Assembly: GCA_029009115.1 (NCBI GenBank)
Contig: JAQXJU010000015.1
Location: forward strand, 1-44,885
From: Bacteroidales bacterium
GTDB lineage: Bacteria > Bacteroidota > Bacteroidia > Bacteroidales > UBA932
Direction of reading: 5' to 3'
Length of the DNA stretch: 44,885 nucleotides
Shown here: piece by piece, positions 24,528 to 31,813 of the stretch
Position numbering within the stretch: the stretch's first letter is position 1
How the letters are laid out: each line of letters begins with the position of its first letter
Notes under the pieces: model-generated
What the model was told of the DNA's origin: nothing
Databases searched by the model: none
The model's input: the letters and a program-made list of their open reading frames with translations, nothing else
Translations under genes and position numbers: made by a program

Positions 24528-24535
24528 TATTTTTG
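24528..24535 (+). promoter_or_regulatory. -7 box of the second ApbE/oxidoreductase pair
   Basis: TATTTTTG ends seven bases before ATG 24543. The -33 position reads TAGG rather than TTTG, which would fit a promoter that depends on an activator bound to the adjacent tandem repeats. Confidence 0.55.
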
Positions 24536-24542
24536 TCTTGTT

Positions 24543-25346
24543 ATGCTAAACGAATCCGAATATTTCGGACAGCAGAAACTCTTTCACGGAGAGGTTCCTG
24601 CAGTTCTCGGCTCTAAGCTGGGAGCCCTGCTTTGTGATGTTGAGGAGTCGATTTCGGGTCAGTTCTGGGGCCGGCTGTGTTCGATTTGTGACGAGGTTGA
24701 GGCACATCTCAACGGAGGCAATCCGCAGAGTGAACTAGGACGCTTCAATTCGGGCAAAATGCTTGCACATTCCGAGGTGAGTGACTGTCTTGCAGCTGCC
24801 GTTGACCTGAGCAAAGAATATCTTCGCCTGACCGGAGGATTGTTTGATCCCGCCCTCGGAAAGATGAATTATGTCGATCACGACGAAGATGACGGTTCTC
24901 TGTCGCTGTACGGTGTTAAACTTGATTTCGGAAGTTTTGCCAAAGGCTATCTCCTGCGCCGCATACAGTCTCTCCTCAAAGAAACGGGAATAACTTCGGC
25001 CTTTGTCAATCTGGGGAACTATGCCTTCCTGGCAGTTGGCTCTCACCCTTGCGGCGAAGATTGGAAGATAAGCCTGTCGAATCCCTACAGCCATATGCCC
25101 ATCGAGGATGTTCCGCTTAAAGACAGCTGCCTTGCCTTGTCGTGCAATGCTCCCGGGGCTAGCGCGAGGGTCATACACCCCAATACCCTCAAGGGCAATG
25201 ATGAGCGCAAGATGGTAGTTGTGACCGGAACAGATATCCTCGATGTCAAGGTTGCTGCCACGGCACTTATGATATCCGACGAACAGCAGGTCCTGGGCAT
25301 TAAACGAAACTTCCCCGAAATCGAAACAAGATTCTATAAACTATAA
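24543..25346 (+). CDS. Divergent ApbE-like protein
   Basis: 267 residues related to FAD:protein FMN transferases. LDFGSFAKGYLLRRI matches the FAD-binding DxGxxAKG motif, SELGRFN the substrate region, and VNLGNYAFLAVGSHP the NLGG element. The later motifs are eroded: HIIDPxTG is reduced to RVIHPNTLKG, and the metal-binding Asp of xDALxTA is replaced by Lys (VKVAATALM). It has no signal peptide. Catalysis in the normal way looks doubtful, so it may be a non-catalytic flavin binder. It lies six bases before a Tat-exported Gfo/Idh/MocA gene, repeating the association seen in the minus-strand operon. Confidence 0.8.
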   Translation: MLNESEYFGQQKLFHGEVPAVLGSKLGALLCDVEESISGQFWGRLCSICDEVEAHLNGGNPQSELGRFNSGKMLAHSEVSDCLAAAVDLSKEYLRLTGGLFDPALGKMNYVDHDEDDGSLSLYGVKLDFGSFAKGYLLRRIQSLLKETGITSAFVNLGNYAFLAVGSHPCGEDWKISLSNPYSHMPIEDVPLKDSCLALSCNAPGASARVIHPNTLKGNDERKMVVVTGTDILDVKVAATALMISDEQQVLGIKRNFPEIETRFYKL

Positions 25347-25352
25347 CCAACA

Positions 25353-26714
25353 ATGTCAACAAGAAGAGAATTCCTAAAGCAGGCAGCCGCAGCAGGTGCC
25401 GCTTTTGCAGTTGCAGACACTGTGTCTGCTGCTGTCCCCGGAACCGCTCCCGCACGAGTGCTGGGCGCCAATGACAAGGTCCGCGTGGCCGTGGCCGGTG
25501 TCCACAACCGCGGGCGCGCCCTGGCGATGAACTTTGCCAAGATGCGCGACGATGCCGAAGTCGTATGTATCTGCGACTGCGACACCTCAGTGATTCCTGC
25601 TGCCCAGAAAGCCGTCAAGAAGTCTTCCGGGAAGACCCCCGATGCCGAGCAGGACTACCGCAAGCTCGTTGAAAGAAACGACGTCGATGCTATTGTCGTC
25701 GCTATGCCCGACCACTGGCACGCTGCAGCAGCTATTATGGCTATGCAGGCCGGAAAGCACGTCTATCTCGAGAAGCCCGCAACCCACACTCCTGCCGAGA
25801 ACGAGATGGTCCTTGCTGCCCAGAAGAAGTACGGAAAGGTTGTCCAGATGGGTATGCAGCGCCGTTCCTGGCCCAAGATCAAGGAGGCCATTGAGATTCT
25901 TCACAATGGAGAATTAGGTCTTGGAAAGTGCGTATTTGCAAAGGGGTGGTACACCCACAACCGTCCTTCACTTGGCAAGTTCGAGCCCTCTCCCGTTCCT
26001 GAAAACCTCGACTGGGAACTCTGGCAGGGACCCGCTCCCCACAAGAAGGAGTTCAAGGCCAACTGTCTGCACTACAACTGGCACTGGTACTGGGACTGGG
26101 GCACTGGAGAGGCCCTGAATAACGGAAGCCATTTTGTCGATATCATACGCTGGGGTATGAGGCTCGACGACTATCCCACAATCGTCACTTCCGTAGGAGG
26201 AAAGTTCCGCTTCAAGGACGACGACTGGGAGACTCCCGACCACCAGCTGATAGGCCTTCAGTTCGGTGACAGGTGCGCCTGCAGCTGGGAGGGACGCAGC
26301 CGCGACCAGTTCCCCTGCGACGGTTTCCGCTATGGCGTAACCTTCTACGGCGAAGACAGTTGTTTGTGGCTCAGCTGTTTGGACGAGTATCTCATCAAAG
26401 ACAAGAAGGGCAATGTCATACGCGATGTCAAGGGTGATATGCCTGTGCGTGTCAACGACATCTTCAACCCCTGTGAGAGTCTCGACACCATACACCTGAA
26501 GAACTTCCTCGATGCCATCCGCACAGGAATCCCCCTTGCGGCACCTCTCGAGGAGGGTTGCAAGAGCACCCAGTTTATGCAGTACGGCAATATTGCCCAG
26601 AGAATCGGCCGCTCGCTGAAGATCAATCCCAAGACCGGACACATCATCGGTGACTCTGAGGCCCAGAAACTCTGGACCCGCAAGTACGAGAAGGGCTGGA
26701 TGCCCAAGGTCTGA
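25353..26714 (+). CDS. Tat-exported Gfo/Idh/MocA-family oxidoreductase (second copy)
   Basis: A 453-residue paralog of the 450-residue enzyme encoded at 13138-14490. The Tat leader is STRREFLKQAAAAGAAFAV. The Rossmann motif VRVAVAGVHNRGRALA has HNRG in place of NSRG. MPDHWHAAAAIMAMQAGKHVYLEKP and HYNWHWYWDWGTGEALNNG are conserved, and the protein ends EKGWMPKV, almost as its paralog does. It is expected in the periplasm with its cofactor prebound. It is cotranscribed with the ApbE-like gene and ends 12 bases before the convergent permease gene. Substrate unknown. Confidence 0.9.
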   Translation: MSTRREFLKQAAAAGAAFAVADTVSAAVPGTAPARVLGANDKVRVAVAGVHNRGRALAMNFAKMRDDAEVVCICDCDTSVIPAAQKAVKKSSGKTPDAEQDYRKLVERNDVDAIVVAMPDHWHAAAAIMAMQAGKHVYLEKPATHTPAENEMVLAAQKKYGKVVQMGMQRRSWPKIKEAIEILHNGELGLGKCVFAKGWYTHNRPSLGKFEPSPVPENLDWELWQGPAPHKKEFKANCLHYNWHWYWDWGTGEALNNGSHFVDIIRWGMRLDDYPTIVTSVGGKFRFKDDDWETPDHQLIGLQFGDRCACSWEGRSRDQFPCDGFRYGVTFYGEDSCLWLSCLDEYLIKDKKGNVIRDVKGDMPVRVNDIFNPCESLDTIHLKNFLDAIRTGIPLAAPLEEGCKSTQFMQYGNIAQRIGRSLKINPKTGHIIGDSEAQKLWTRKYEKGWMPKV

Positions 26715-26726
26715 GCCCCGGGGGTT

Positions 26727-27512
26727 CTACTGCTTTTTGAAGATGATGGCCATCAGCGGCAACGCTATGATGGCCATTGTCGCGCTTACGGGCAGGTAGA
26801 TTCCGAAGTTGCAGTATTCCACAACCACGTAAGTGACAAGGAGAAGGGCTGTTCCCATCCCAGCGGACAGGAGGTACTGCCTGCGTATGTCAGTGTCCTG
26901 CGAGATGATTCGGGCAAGGTTGGGAATGCCCAGACTGATGAATCCTATCGTTCCGCAGATGCTGACCACGCTCATTACAAGTATGCTGACCATAAAGAGT
27001 ATGCCGGCCCTGGCCTTCCCGGGCAGTTCGATTTCCTGACGGTAGTGTCTGGTGAGCGGCCTTGCGCAAAGAATGGCGGATGCGAGTCCTGCGGCGAAGA
27101 GGGTCAGGCTGATAACTATGTCCAGGGTGCTTACTCCCTGCAGCTTGAAGTTCGCGGCACCCCATAGGTAGTACTGCTTGAGCAGGTCGCCTGTGGGAGC
27201 ATTCGTTACGACTATTGTCCCTAGGGCTCCGATTAGGGTCCCGAGCAGTATCCCGAAGGTAATCAGACGTGAAGAGGAGAGCCTTACGGCCATAATTGCG
27301 ACAATTACTGAACAGATAATCTGGCAGATGAAGGCTCCGGCCGTCAGGGAACAGGCCCCGGACATAGTCGCTGCTGCGGCTCCCAGGCAGGCGGCACTGC
27401 CCAAACCGAGGGAGTAGATGTCTCCGAGCTGGTTGCGCCAGAGGTACTGCATCTGTACTCCCCCTATGGGCAGTGCTATCCCGCAAAGGATTACGTAAAT
27501 GAAGTTCAGCAT
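26727..27512 (-). CDS. Short BtuC/FecCD-type permease
   Basis: A 261-residue inner-membrane protein with several hydrophobic helices. GGVQMQYLWRNQLGDIYSLGLGSAA corresponds to the conserved GAxLQxLxRNPLADPxLLGxSSGA stretch of FecCD permeases. The C-terminal half has GFISLGIPNLARII (GFIGLxxPHxxR, the ATPase-contact loop) and LPVSATMAIIALPLMAIIF. Usual family length is 330-350; the first helix and linker are missing, so the protein begins in helix 2. It starts one base after the receptor's stop and shares its cobalamin riboswitch. No BtuD ATPase or BtuF binding protein is adjacent, so it must use partners from elsewhere or be non-functional. Confidence 0.82.
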   Translation of the reverse strand: MLNFIYVILCGIALPIGGVQMQYLWRNQLGDIYSLGLGSAACLGAAAATMSGACSLTAGAFICQIICSVIVAIMAVRLSSSRLITFGILLGTLIGALGTIVVTNAPTGDLLKQYYLWGAANFKLQGVSTLDIVISLTLFAAGLASAILCARPLTRHYRQEIELPGKARAGILFMVSILVMSVVSICGTIGFISLGIPNLARIISQDTDIRRQYLLSAGMGTALLLVTYVVVEYCNFGIYLPVSATMAIIALPLMAIIFKKQ

Positions 27513-27513
27513 A

Positions 27514-29316
27514 TCAGAATCTGAAACCGATTTCGCCGCAAAGCGACCTTCCGGGCATAGGATATCCGGCTGCCAGCTCGTAACGGCAGTCGGCGAGATT
27601 GCGTGCGTGCAACTTGAGGCTGAGGCTCATTCTGTCCTTGATTCTGAAATCCTTTCCTACGCTGATATTCAGGGTATTGTAGCCTGGCATAGGACCCGAA
27701 GAGCCGTTGCGCCCGGTGTGGAGGGCATAGCTGAGTACCCCTTCCCAACCTTTCCAGGAAGCGTCTGCGCTGAGCGAGAAGTTATTTCTGGCAACGAAGG
27801 GAAGCTGCTCGCCGAAACTGTAAGAGTCGGGAGTCCTGTCAACGGCGTCGTTGATGCTGTAACGGGCATTGAGTGACGAACGCACACCGTTGCCTGAGTA
27901 CTGGAGCCCGGCTTGAAGTTCGCCTCCCAGCATCCGGGCAAGGCCTACGTTGTAGGGTAGCCAGATAGAAGGATCGGCTTCGGTGGGTACTGATACTATC
28001 TTGTTCTTCAGGCTGTTCCAGAAGAAGTCGAGTTTGGTCGAGAAACTCAGATGAGGGCAAAGCACTCCGCGCCATTCGGCACCGATATCGCTGAGCAGGG
28101 CATCTTCGGCCTTGAGCGAGGAGTTGCCGAATCCGGGGTAGTAGAGTTCGTTGAAGGTAGGCATACGGTAGGCCCTGCGTGCAAAGGCCACAATATCCAG
28201 GCCCTTGATGACCCCCTTGCGAAGCTGTACCGAGGGGCTGAGCACTGTGCGGGATTCCGCCCCCTTGTCGGAGTAGTTTGCAAGTTCAAGGGCAATCACT
28301 GCATCGAAGCCTTTCGGATGGAAAGAGGCCGAGGCTGTGGCAAGGGCGGTCGAACGGGACATGTCGCAGGGTGAGCCGTAGATGCTGGCCTGCAGGCCGT
28401 CCCACTGCCAGTCGAGGGTAAGGGAGGCATCCAGCCAGCCGGTGGCTGCAAAGTTCTGTGTAAGGTTCAGCTGGGCTTCCTTCTGGACATAGTCGCTGTC
28501 GCCCCATTCGCTCAGGTACTTCAGGTCGTCGTATGATCCCTTGGCGCTGGCCAGGATGGAATATCTTTCTGTGACCTGCTCCTGCAGTACGCCCTGCAGG
28601 AAGGCGTTCTTGTCTTTCTGGCGGTCTGTCGAGGGCCAGTCAGTGGAGCCGGGAGTTCCCCTGTCGGAAGAGTTGAAGAAGGCCTTGGTGTGCCACTGGC
28701 CTCCTCTGAGCTTTCCCCAGACATCCACCGTGGAGCCGGCTTTGCGTATGTCGTTATTGGCACGCATCTTCCCTTCGTCTCCGTAAGGGAAGTTGCCCTT
28801 GCTGCTCAGGCCGTTGACCGAGGCCGAAGCGCAGACCTTGTCGGAGAGCCTGAAGTCGAAGCGACCCTGACCCTGCCAGGTCTCGAAGGAGCCGCCCCTG
28901 AGCGAGAGATTCCCCGCGAAGGGAGAACCATCGAACACGGGCTTTGCCGTTACGAACGAGAGGCTGTTCTGGGCGTAGTCGATGATGGCACCCGCGAATC
29001 CTCCGAAGTCGAAATTGCCCAGGTCTGCCTGCCCCGAACTGATGTTCCCGAGGCGTACCCCGTCGATGTAGATGGCGGTGTGGGCACTGCCAAGTCCGCG
29101 CAGGGATACGGTCTTGAGTCCTGCAAATCCGCCGTAGTCTCCCATGGTGATTCCCGGAACTGCTTCAAGGGCGTCGGTGATAGAGATGGTGGATTTAAGT
29201 TTGACGGTCTCGCCCTTCGAGACCACTACACCACGGTCGGCAATGACCGTTACTGCGTTGAGAGTGTCTGCCTGCACTGCCGGCACGACATTCATCAGCA
29301 ATGTGAATAAGAACAT
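27514..29316 (-). CDS. btuB: TonB-dependent receptor for cobalamin/corrinoids (BtuB-like)
   Basis: A 600-residue outer-membrane receptor. A short signal peptide (MFLFTLLMNVVPAVQA) is followed by a TonB-box-like TLNAVTVIADR. The plug comes next (ISITDALEAVPGITMGDYGG, KTVSLRGLGSAHTAIYIDGV), and the barrel ends with Phe (LCGEIGFRF), the outer-membrane-protein signature. The substrate is inferred from the cobalamin riboswitch in the leader (29366-29541) and the BtuC-like gene one base downstream. The TAYRMPTFNELYYP-like segment RAYRMPTFNELYYPGFGN is common in BtuB-type barrels. Confidence 0.9.
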   Translation of the reverse strand: MFLFTLLMNVVPAVQADTLNAVTVIADRGVVVSKGETVKLKSTISITDALEAVPGITMGDYGGFAGLKTVSLRGLGSAHTAIYIDGVRLGNISSGQADLGNFDFGGFAGAIIDYAQNSLSFVTAKPVFDGSPFAGNLSLRGGSFETWQGQGRFDFRLSDKVCASASVNGLSSKGNFPYGDEGKMRANNDIRKAGSTVDVWGKLRGGQWHTKAFFNSSDRGTPGSTDWPSTDRQKDKNAFLQGVLQEQVTERYSILASAKGSYDDLKYLSEWGDSDYVQKEAQLNLTQNFAATGWLDASLTLDWQWDGLQASIYGSPCDMSRSTALATASASFHPKGFDAVIALELANYSDKGAESRTVLSPSVQLRKGVIKGLDIVAFARRAYRMPTFNELYYPGFGNSSLKAEDALLSDIGAEWRGVLCPHLSFSTKLDFFWNSLKNKIVSVPTEADPSIWLPYNVGLARMLGGELQAGLQYSGNGVRSSLNARYSINDAVDRTPDSYSFGEQLPFVARNNFSLSADASWKGWEGVLSYALHTGRNGSSGPMPGYNTLNISVGKDFRIKDRMSLSLKLHARNLADCRYELAAGYPMPGRSLCGEIGFRF

Positions 29317-29365
29317 TAGTTTTGTCTTTTAGGAACCTGACCCCGGGCTCCTGTGGTTTGACTTT

Positions 29366-29541
29366 GATTCAGGCAGGTCTTCTGACTCGTCCATTCCCTG
29401 CGCCTTCTCATCCCCTGAGAGGGACAATGGCTCTAAATGCAGAGAAACCTAGATGGACTCACAGCTGCGGGCACAGTCCCGGAATTGCACCGGATTCCCT
29501 TTTGAGGCCGCTCCGCCAGGGGGAGACGGCACACCTGAATC
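29366..29541 (-). promoter_or_regulatory. Cobalamin riboswitch
   Basis: Read on the minus strand, this contains the core of B12 aptamers. AAAAGGGAATCCGGTGCAAT is followed by TCCGGGACTGTGCCCGCAGC and the B12-box AGTCAGAAGACCTGCC. The ends close as stem P1, GATTCAGG (29541-29534) with CCTGAATC (29373-29366). It is 49 bases upstream of the btuB-like start, so high cobalamin should shut off receptor and permease. A short AGGA/TCCT pairing just before the start may be part of the expression platform. Confidence 0.94.
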
Positions 29542-29569
29542 TACTTTTGTTTCAATATTTCAAATACCT

Positions 29570-29660
29570 TCTCGCAATAGCCGCACTCAGTGCATTCCCT
29601 TTTGCAGCGGCCCGTAGAATTTCACGGCACCGGGCAACCCCTGTCAGAAGTACCTCAGAG
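29570..29660 (-). other. Structured-looking element with a second AAAAGGGAA motif
   Basis: Just upstream of the riboswitch, the minus strand holds AAAAGGGAATGCACTGAGTG within a GCCGC...GCGGC stem, preceded by CGGTGCCGTGAAATTCTACG. It shares AAAAGGGAA and a following small stem with the true aptamer about 110 bases downstream, but lacks the CCGCAGCTGTGAG part and a B12 box. It may be a degenerate or partial second aptamer, or another structured RNA. No protein gene is seen here. Confidence 0.4.
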
Positions 29661-29700
29661 CCTTACCCCCTATCTTAAATGCTTTCCTGCTACCATATAT

Positions 29701-29728
29701 AAAAAACCGTCGCTGTGCAAAGCGCCGG
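29701..29728 (-). terminator. Intrinsic terminator after the tRNA-Gln/tRNA-Met transcript
   Basis: On the minus strand CCG-G-CGCT pairs with AGCG-A-CGG around TTGCAC, followed by six T (29706-29701). It separates the tRNA transcript from the riboswitch-btuB unit. Confidence 0.8.
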
Positions 29729-29792
29729 AGGTATATGGAGAGTTTGTGTAAGGGGCTTCGTACTTGCCCAACTTACTTATTATGTCTTGGAG

Positions 29793-29866
29793 TAGCGGGA
29801 GTGGGTCACGATCCCACGACCTCCGGATTATGAATCCGACGCTCTAACCAGCTGAGCTACCCCGCC
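29793..29866 (-). tRNA. tRNA-Met(CAT)
   Basis: A complete cloverleaf: acceptor GGCGGGG/TCCCGCT (with G-U pairs at both ends), anticodon stem TCGGA/TCCGG with loop TTCATAA, and T arm GTGGG-ATCGTGA-CCCAC. It lacks the C1-A72 mismatch and the three G-C pairs of initiator tRNA, so elongator Met is likely. A lysidine-modified Ile2 cannot be excluded by anticodon alone. CCA is not encoded. Confidence 0.93.
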
Positions 29867-29964
29867 ATCATTACCCCACGGGGTTTTGAGGCTGATAATC
29901 TGGAAAGTGTCCGCAAAACTGACTATGCGAATCTCGCACTTCCTTTGATTATCGTTATATCTTG

Positions 29965-30035
29965 TTGAGATAGAAGGACTCGAACCCTCACTGACAGAGC
30001 CAGAATCTGTAGTGCTACCATTACACCATATCTCA
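29965..30035 (-). tRNA. tRNA-Gln(CTG)
   Basis: Acceptor TGAGATA/TATCTCA, D stem GTGT/GCAC, anticodon stem ACAGA/TCTGT with loop TTCTGGC (anticodon CTG), T arm GAGGG-TTCGAGT-CCTTC, discriminator A. CCA is not encoded. It is transcribed first, ahead of tRNA-Met. Confidence 0.93.
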
Positions 30036-30064
30036 ATATCTGGTTCCCGCGCAAAACGGGACTG

Positions 30065-30095
30065 CAAATGTACAATAGTTTTAGATAATTGCAAA
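30065..30095 (-). promoter_or_regulatory. Promoter of the tRNA-Gln/tRNA-Met unit
   Basis: TTTG (30095-30092), exactly 19 bases, then TACATTTG (30072-30065) is a full match to the Bacteroidetes consensus, 29 bases before the tRNA-Gln 5' end. Confidence 0.85.
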
Positions 30096-30149
30096 ATTTT
30101 TAATTACAAATTTCTTCCCAGCCCTTGGATTTCCCCTCTTGCCGCTTCT

Positions 30150-30690
30150 TTCCCTACCCCAGTAATCGGCCGTGGTTGACTTCCACCATTAGAAAGAGGT
30201 AAGCGGCCGTGGTTGCCCCCCGCAGAAGGTACTCCGGGGCAGGTTGGGAAGTTCTGTGAAATTCACCTTCCGAGCCGACCCCCGTCAGAAGGGCTTCAGA
30301 GGCACATTGGGTTGTAAGGTGAATTTCACCGGCCGGGGCTACCCCTGCCAGAAGTGCCTCAGAGGCCGATCGGTTGATCTCGTGAAATTCACCTTCGGGG
30401 CTGACCCCCATCAGAAGGCCTTCTGGGGCAGGTTGCCCTCTGAGGTGGAACGACTTTGTGTCCACCTCGAGACCTCACCCCCTCTACAGTGCCCTCAGAG
30501 GCACATTGCTGTTCGAGGTGAATTTCACCGGTCGGCGCTACCCCTGCCAAAAGTGCTTTAGAGGCCGATTTGACATTCTCGTGAAATTCACCTTTTGAGC
30601 TGCCCCCCTTCATCATGCCCTCAGAGGCACATTGCTGTTCGAGGTGAATTTCACCGGATGGGGCGACTTTTGCCAGACCCCCTGTCGTAC
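30150..30690. repeat. 63-bp tandem repeat array with embedded GTGAAWTTCAC palindromes
   Basis: Six palindromic cores (GTGAAATTCAC or GTGAATTTCAC, alternating) start at 30256, 30319, 30382, 30518, 30581 and 30644. Steps are exactly 63 bases within each group of three and 136 between the groups. The stretch between cores is also repeated (consensus CCCCTGCCAGAAGTGCCTCA, then GAGGC). A degenerate unit with a GAGGTGGA/TCCACCTC hairpin fills the 136-base gap, and another decayed unit lies at about 30168-30230. On the minus strand each unit reads as a 21-residue peptide (GEIHL..QCASEALL.GVAP or GEFHE..SASEALLAGV). The gap shifts the frame, so no single frame spans the array. No expression signal is seen for either strand. 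I do not recognise the element. Confidence 0.85.
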
Positions 30691-30707
30691 CTTCTCTGAA
30701 CATATCC

Positions 30708-30739
30708 TTTGCAGGTGACTCCGTTTTTATGTACATTTG
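30708..30739 (+). promoter_or_regulatory. Promoter of the GDPD gene
   Basis: TTTG (30708-30711), 20 bases, then TACATTTG (30732-30739) matches the Bacteroidetes consensus. The -7 box ends five bases before ATG 30745, so the transcript should be leaderless. Confidence 0.78.
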
Positions 30740-30744
30740 TCAGT

Positions 30745-31707
30745 ATGAACAGAATACCTTTACTGACACTTGCATTATTAGCAACTTTTGCCTGTACTTC
30801 TCCCAGGGAGAGTTCACAGTTAAACCGTGCTGACAAGATTGTGGGGCATATTCACAACCCGTCATCGGATTATGTCATCGTCATAGCCCACAGAGGAGAC
30901 TGGCGAAACTATCCCGAAAATTCCATCTCCGCCATTGAGTCGTCCATACGGATGGGGGTTGACATTATGGAACTCGATCTGAAGATGACAAAGGACTCGG
31001 TCCTCGTCCTCAGCCACGATGCTGATGTCTTGCGCTGTACCAATTTCCGCAAGGTATTTCGTGATCAGAAAGACAAGAGCCCTTTGGTCAAAGACTTAAC
31101 TCTGGAGGAGATACGATCTTTGAGCCTCAACAGGGCACACGGAGTAGCCGTCGATAGCATCAAGGTGCCGACTCTTCGCCAGGCCTTGCTCTGTTGCAAG
31201 GACAGAATCTGTGTCAACGTTGATCAGGGCTATCAGTATTACGACCAAGTTCTGGCAATATCCGAAGAACTCGGGGTGACCGACCAGTTGCTGATAAAAG
31301 GCAAGCGTCCGATTGAGGTTGTCGCCGAACACGAATCGCGCTATGAGCATAATATGATGTATATGCCGATAGTCGATATCCAGAAGGAGAAAGGGATCGC
31401 CCTCTTTGAATCGTATCTGGAAAGTGGAACTGTGCCCCTTGCATACGAGGTCTGTTGGCAGACCGATGACGGCTGCTTCGAAAAGGCCTGCGAAAAGATT
31501 CTCGCGCAGGGCTCTAAGATTTGGGTCAACACCATCTGGGCATCTCTGTGTGGAGGTGAATGGAAGGATGACGATGCCGCCTTTATGACTGGAGATCCCG
31601 CGTCGGTGTATGACAGATATCTTGAGAAGGGAGTTTCAATGATTCAGACGGACAGGCCCGATATGCTTATAAGTTATCTTGAAAGCAAGGGTAGGCACAA
31701 TCTCTAA
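30745..31707 (+). CDS. Glycerophosphodiester phosphodiesterase family lipoprotein
   Basis: 320 residues from ATG 30745. The signal peptide MNRIPLLTLALLATFAC looks like a lipoprotein leader with a loose lipobox. The TIM-barrel has the GDPD motifs VIVIAHRGDWRNYPENSISAIE (catalytic His-Arg and Glu/Asn), IMELDLKMTKDSVLVLSHD (metal Glu/Asp and second catalytic His) and a late EVCWQTDDG region. Family members hydrolyse glycerophosphodiesters from lipid turnover to glycerol-3-phosphate and an alcohol, here probably in the periplasm. A 34-codon glycosidase remnant and ispF follow on the same strand. Confidence 0.9.
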   Translation: MNRIPLLTLALLATFACTSPRESSQLNRADKIVGHIHNPSSDYVIVIAHRGDWRNYPENSISAIESSIRMGVDIMELDLKMTKDSVLVLSHDADVLRCTNFRKVFRDQKDKSPLVKDLTLEEIRSLSLNRAHGVAVDSIKVPTLRQALLCCKDRICVNVDQGYQYYDQVLAISEELGVTDQLLIKGKRPIEVVAEHESRYEHNMMYMPIVDIQKEKGIALFESYLESGTVPLAYEVCWQTDDGCFEKACEKILAQGSKIWVNTIWASLCGGEWKDDDAAFMTGDPASVYDRYLEKGVSMIQTDRPDMLISYLESKGRHNL

Positions 31708-31812
31708 CCTTGCAGCCCCAACAAGGCCATGAGACTGTCTGAACCGGAGGAGATTACACTCATCCCTTACGGATGCACTACCCTTAGAATTACAGAATTT
31801 CCGGTAAACTGA
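31708..31812 (+). pseudogene. C-terminal remnant of a large glycosidase (GH127/DUF1680-like)
   Basis: Immediately after the GDPD stop, a frame without a proper start reads PCSPNKAMRLSEPEEITL, then IPYGCTTLRITEFPVN-stop. The (L/V)(I/V)PYGCT.LRITEFP ending is the characteristic C-terminal tail of large Bacteroidetes glycosidases of the beta-L-arabinofuranosidase (GH127/DUF1680) type. Only about 34 codons survive, so it is a deletion relic. It ends one base before the ispF start. The family match is from memory of the tail motif. Confidence 0.55.
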
Positions 31813-31813
31813 T

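Noticed and set aside
29694..29721. Promoter (TTTG ... TATATATG) for the riboswitch transcript
   Set aside because: The spacing is only 16 bases and the bases belong to the hairpin and T-tract of the tRNA terminator.
29793..29866. Initiator tRNA-fMet
   Set aside because: Position 1-72 is a G-U pair rather than an unpaired C-A, and the anticodon stem lacks the three consecutive G-C pairs.
30150..30690. CRISPR array
   Set aside because: Units are similar along their whole 63 bases, with no unique spacers between constant repeats, and no cas genes are nearby.
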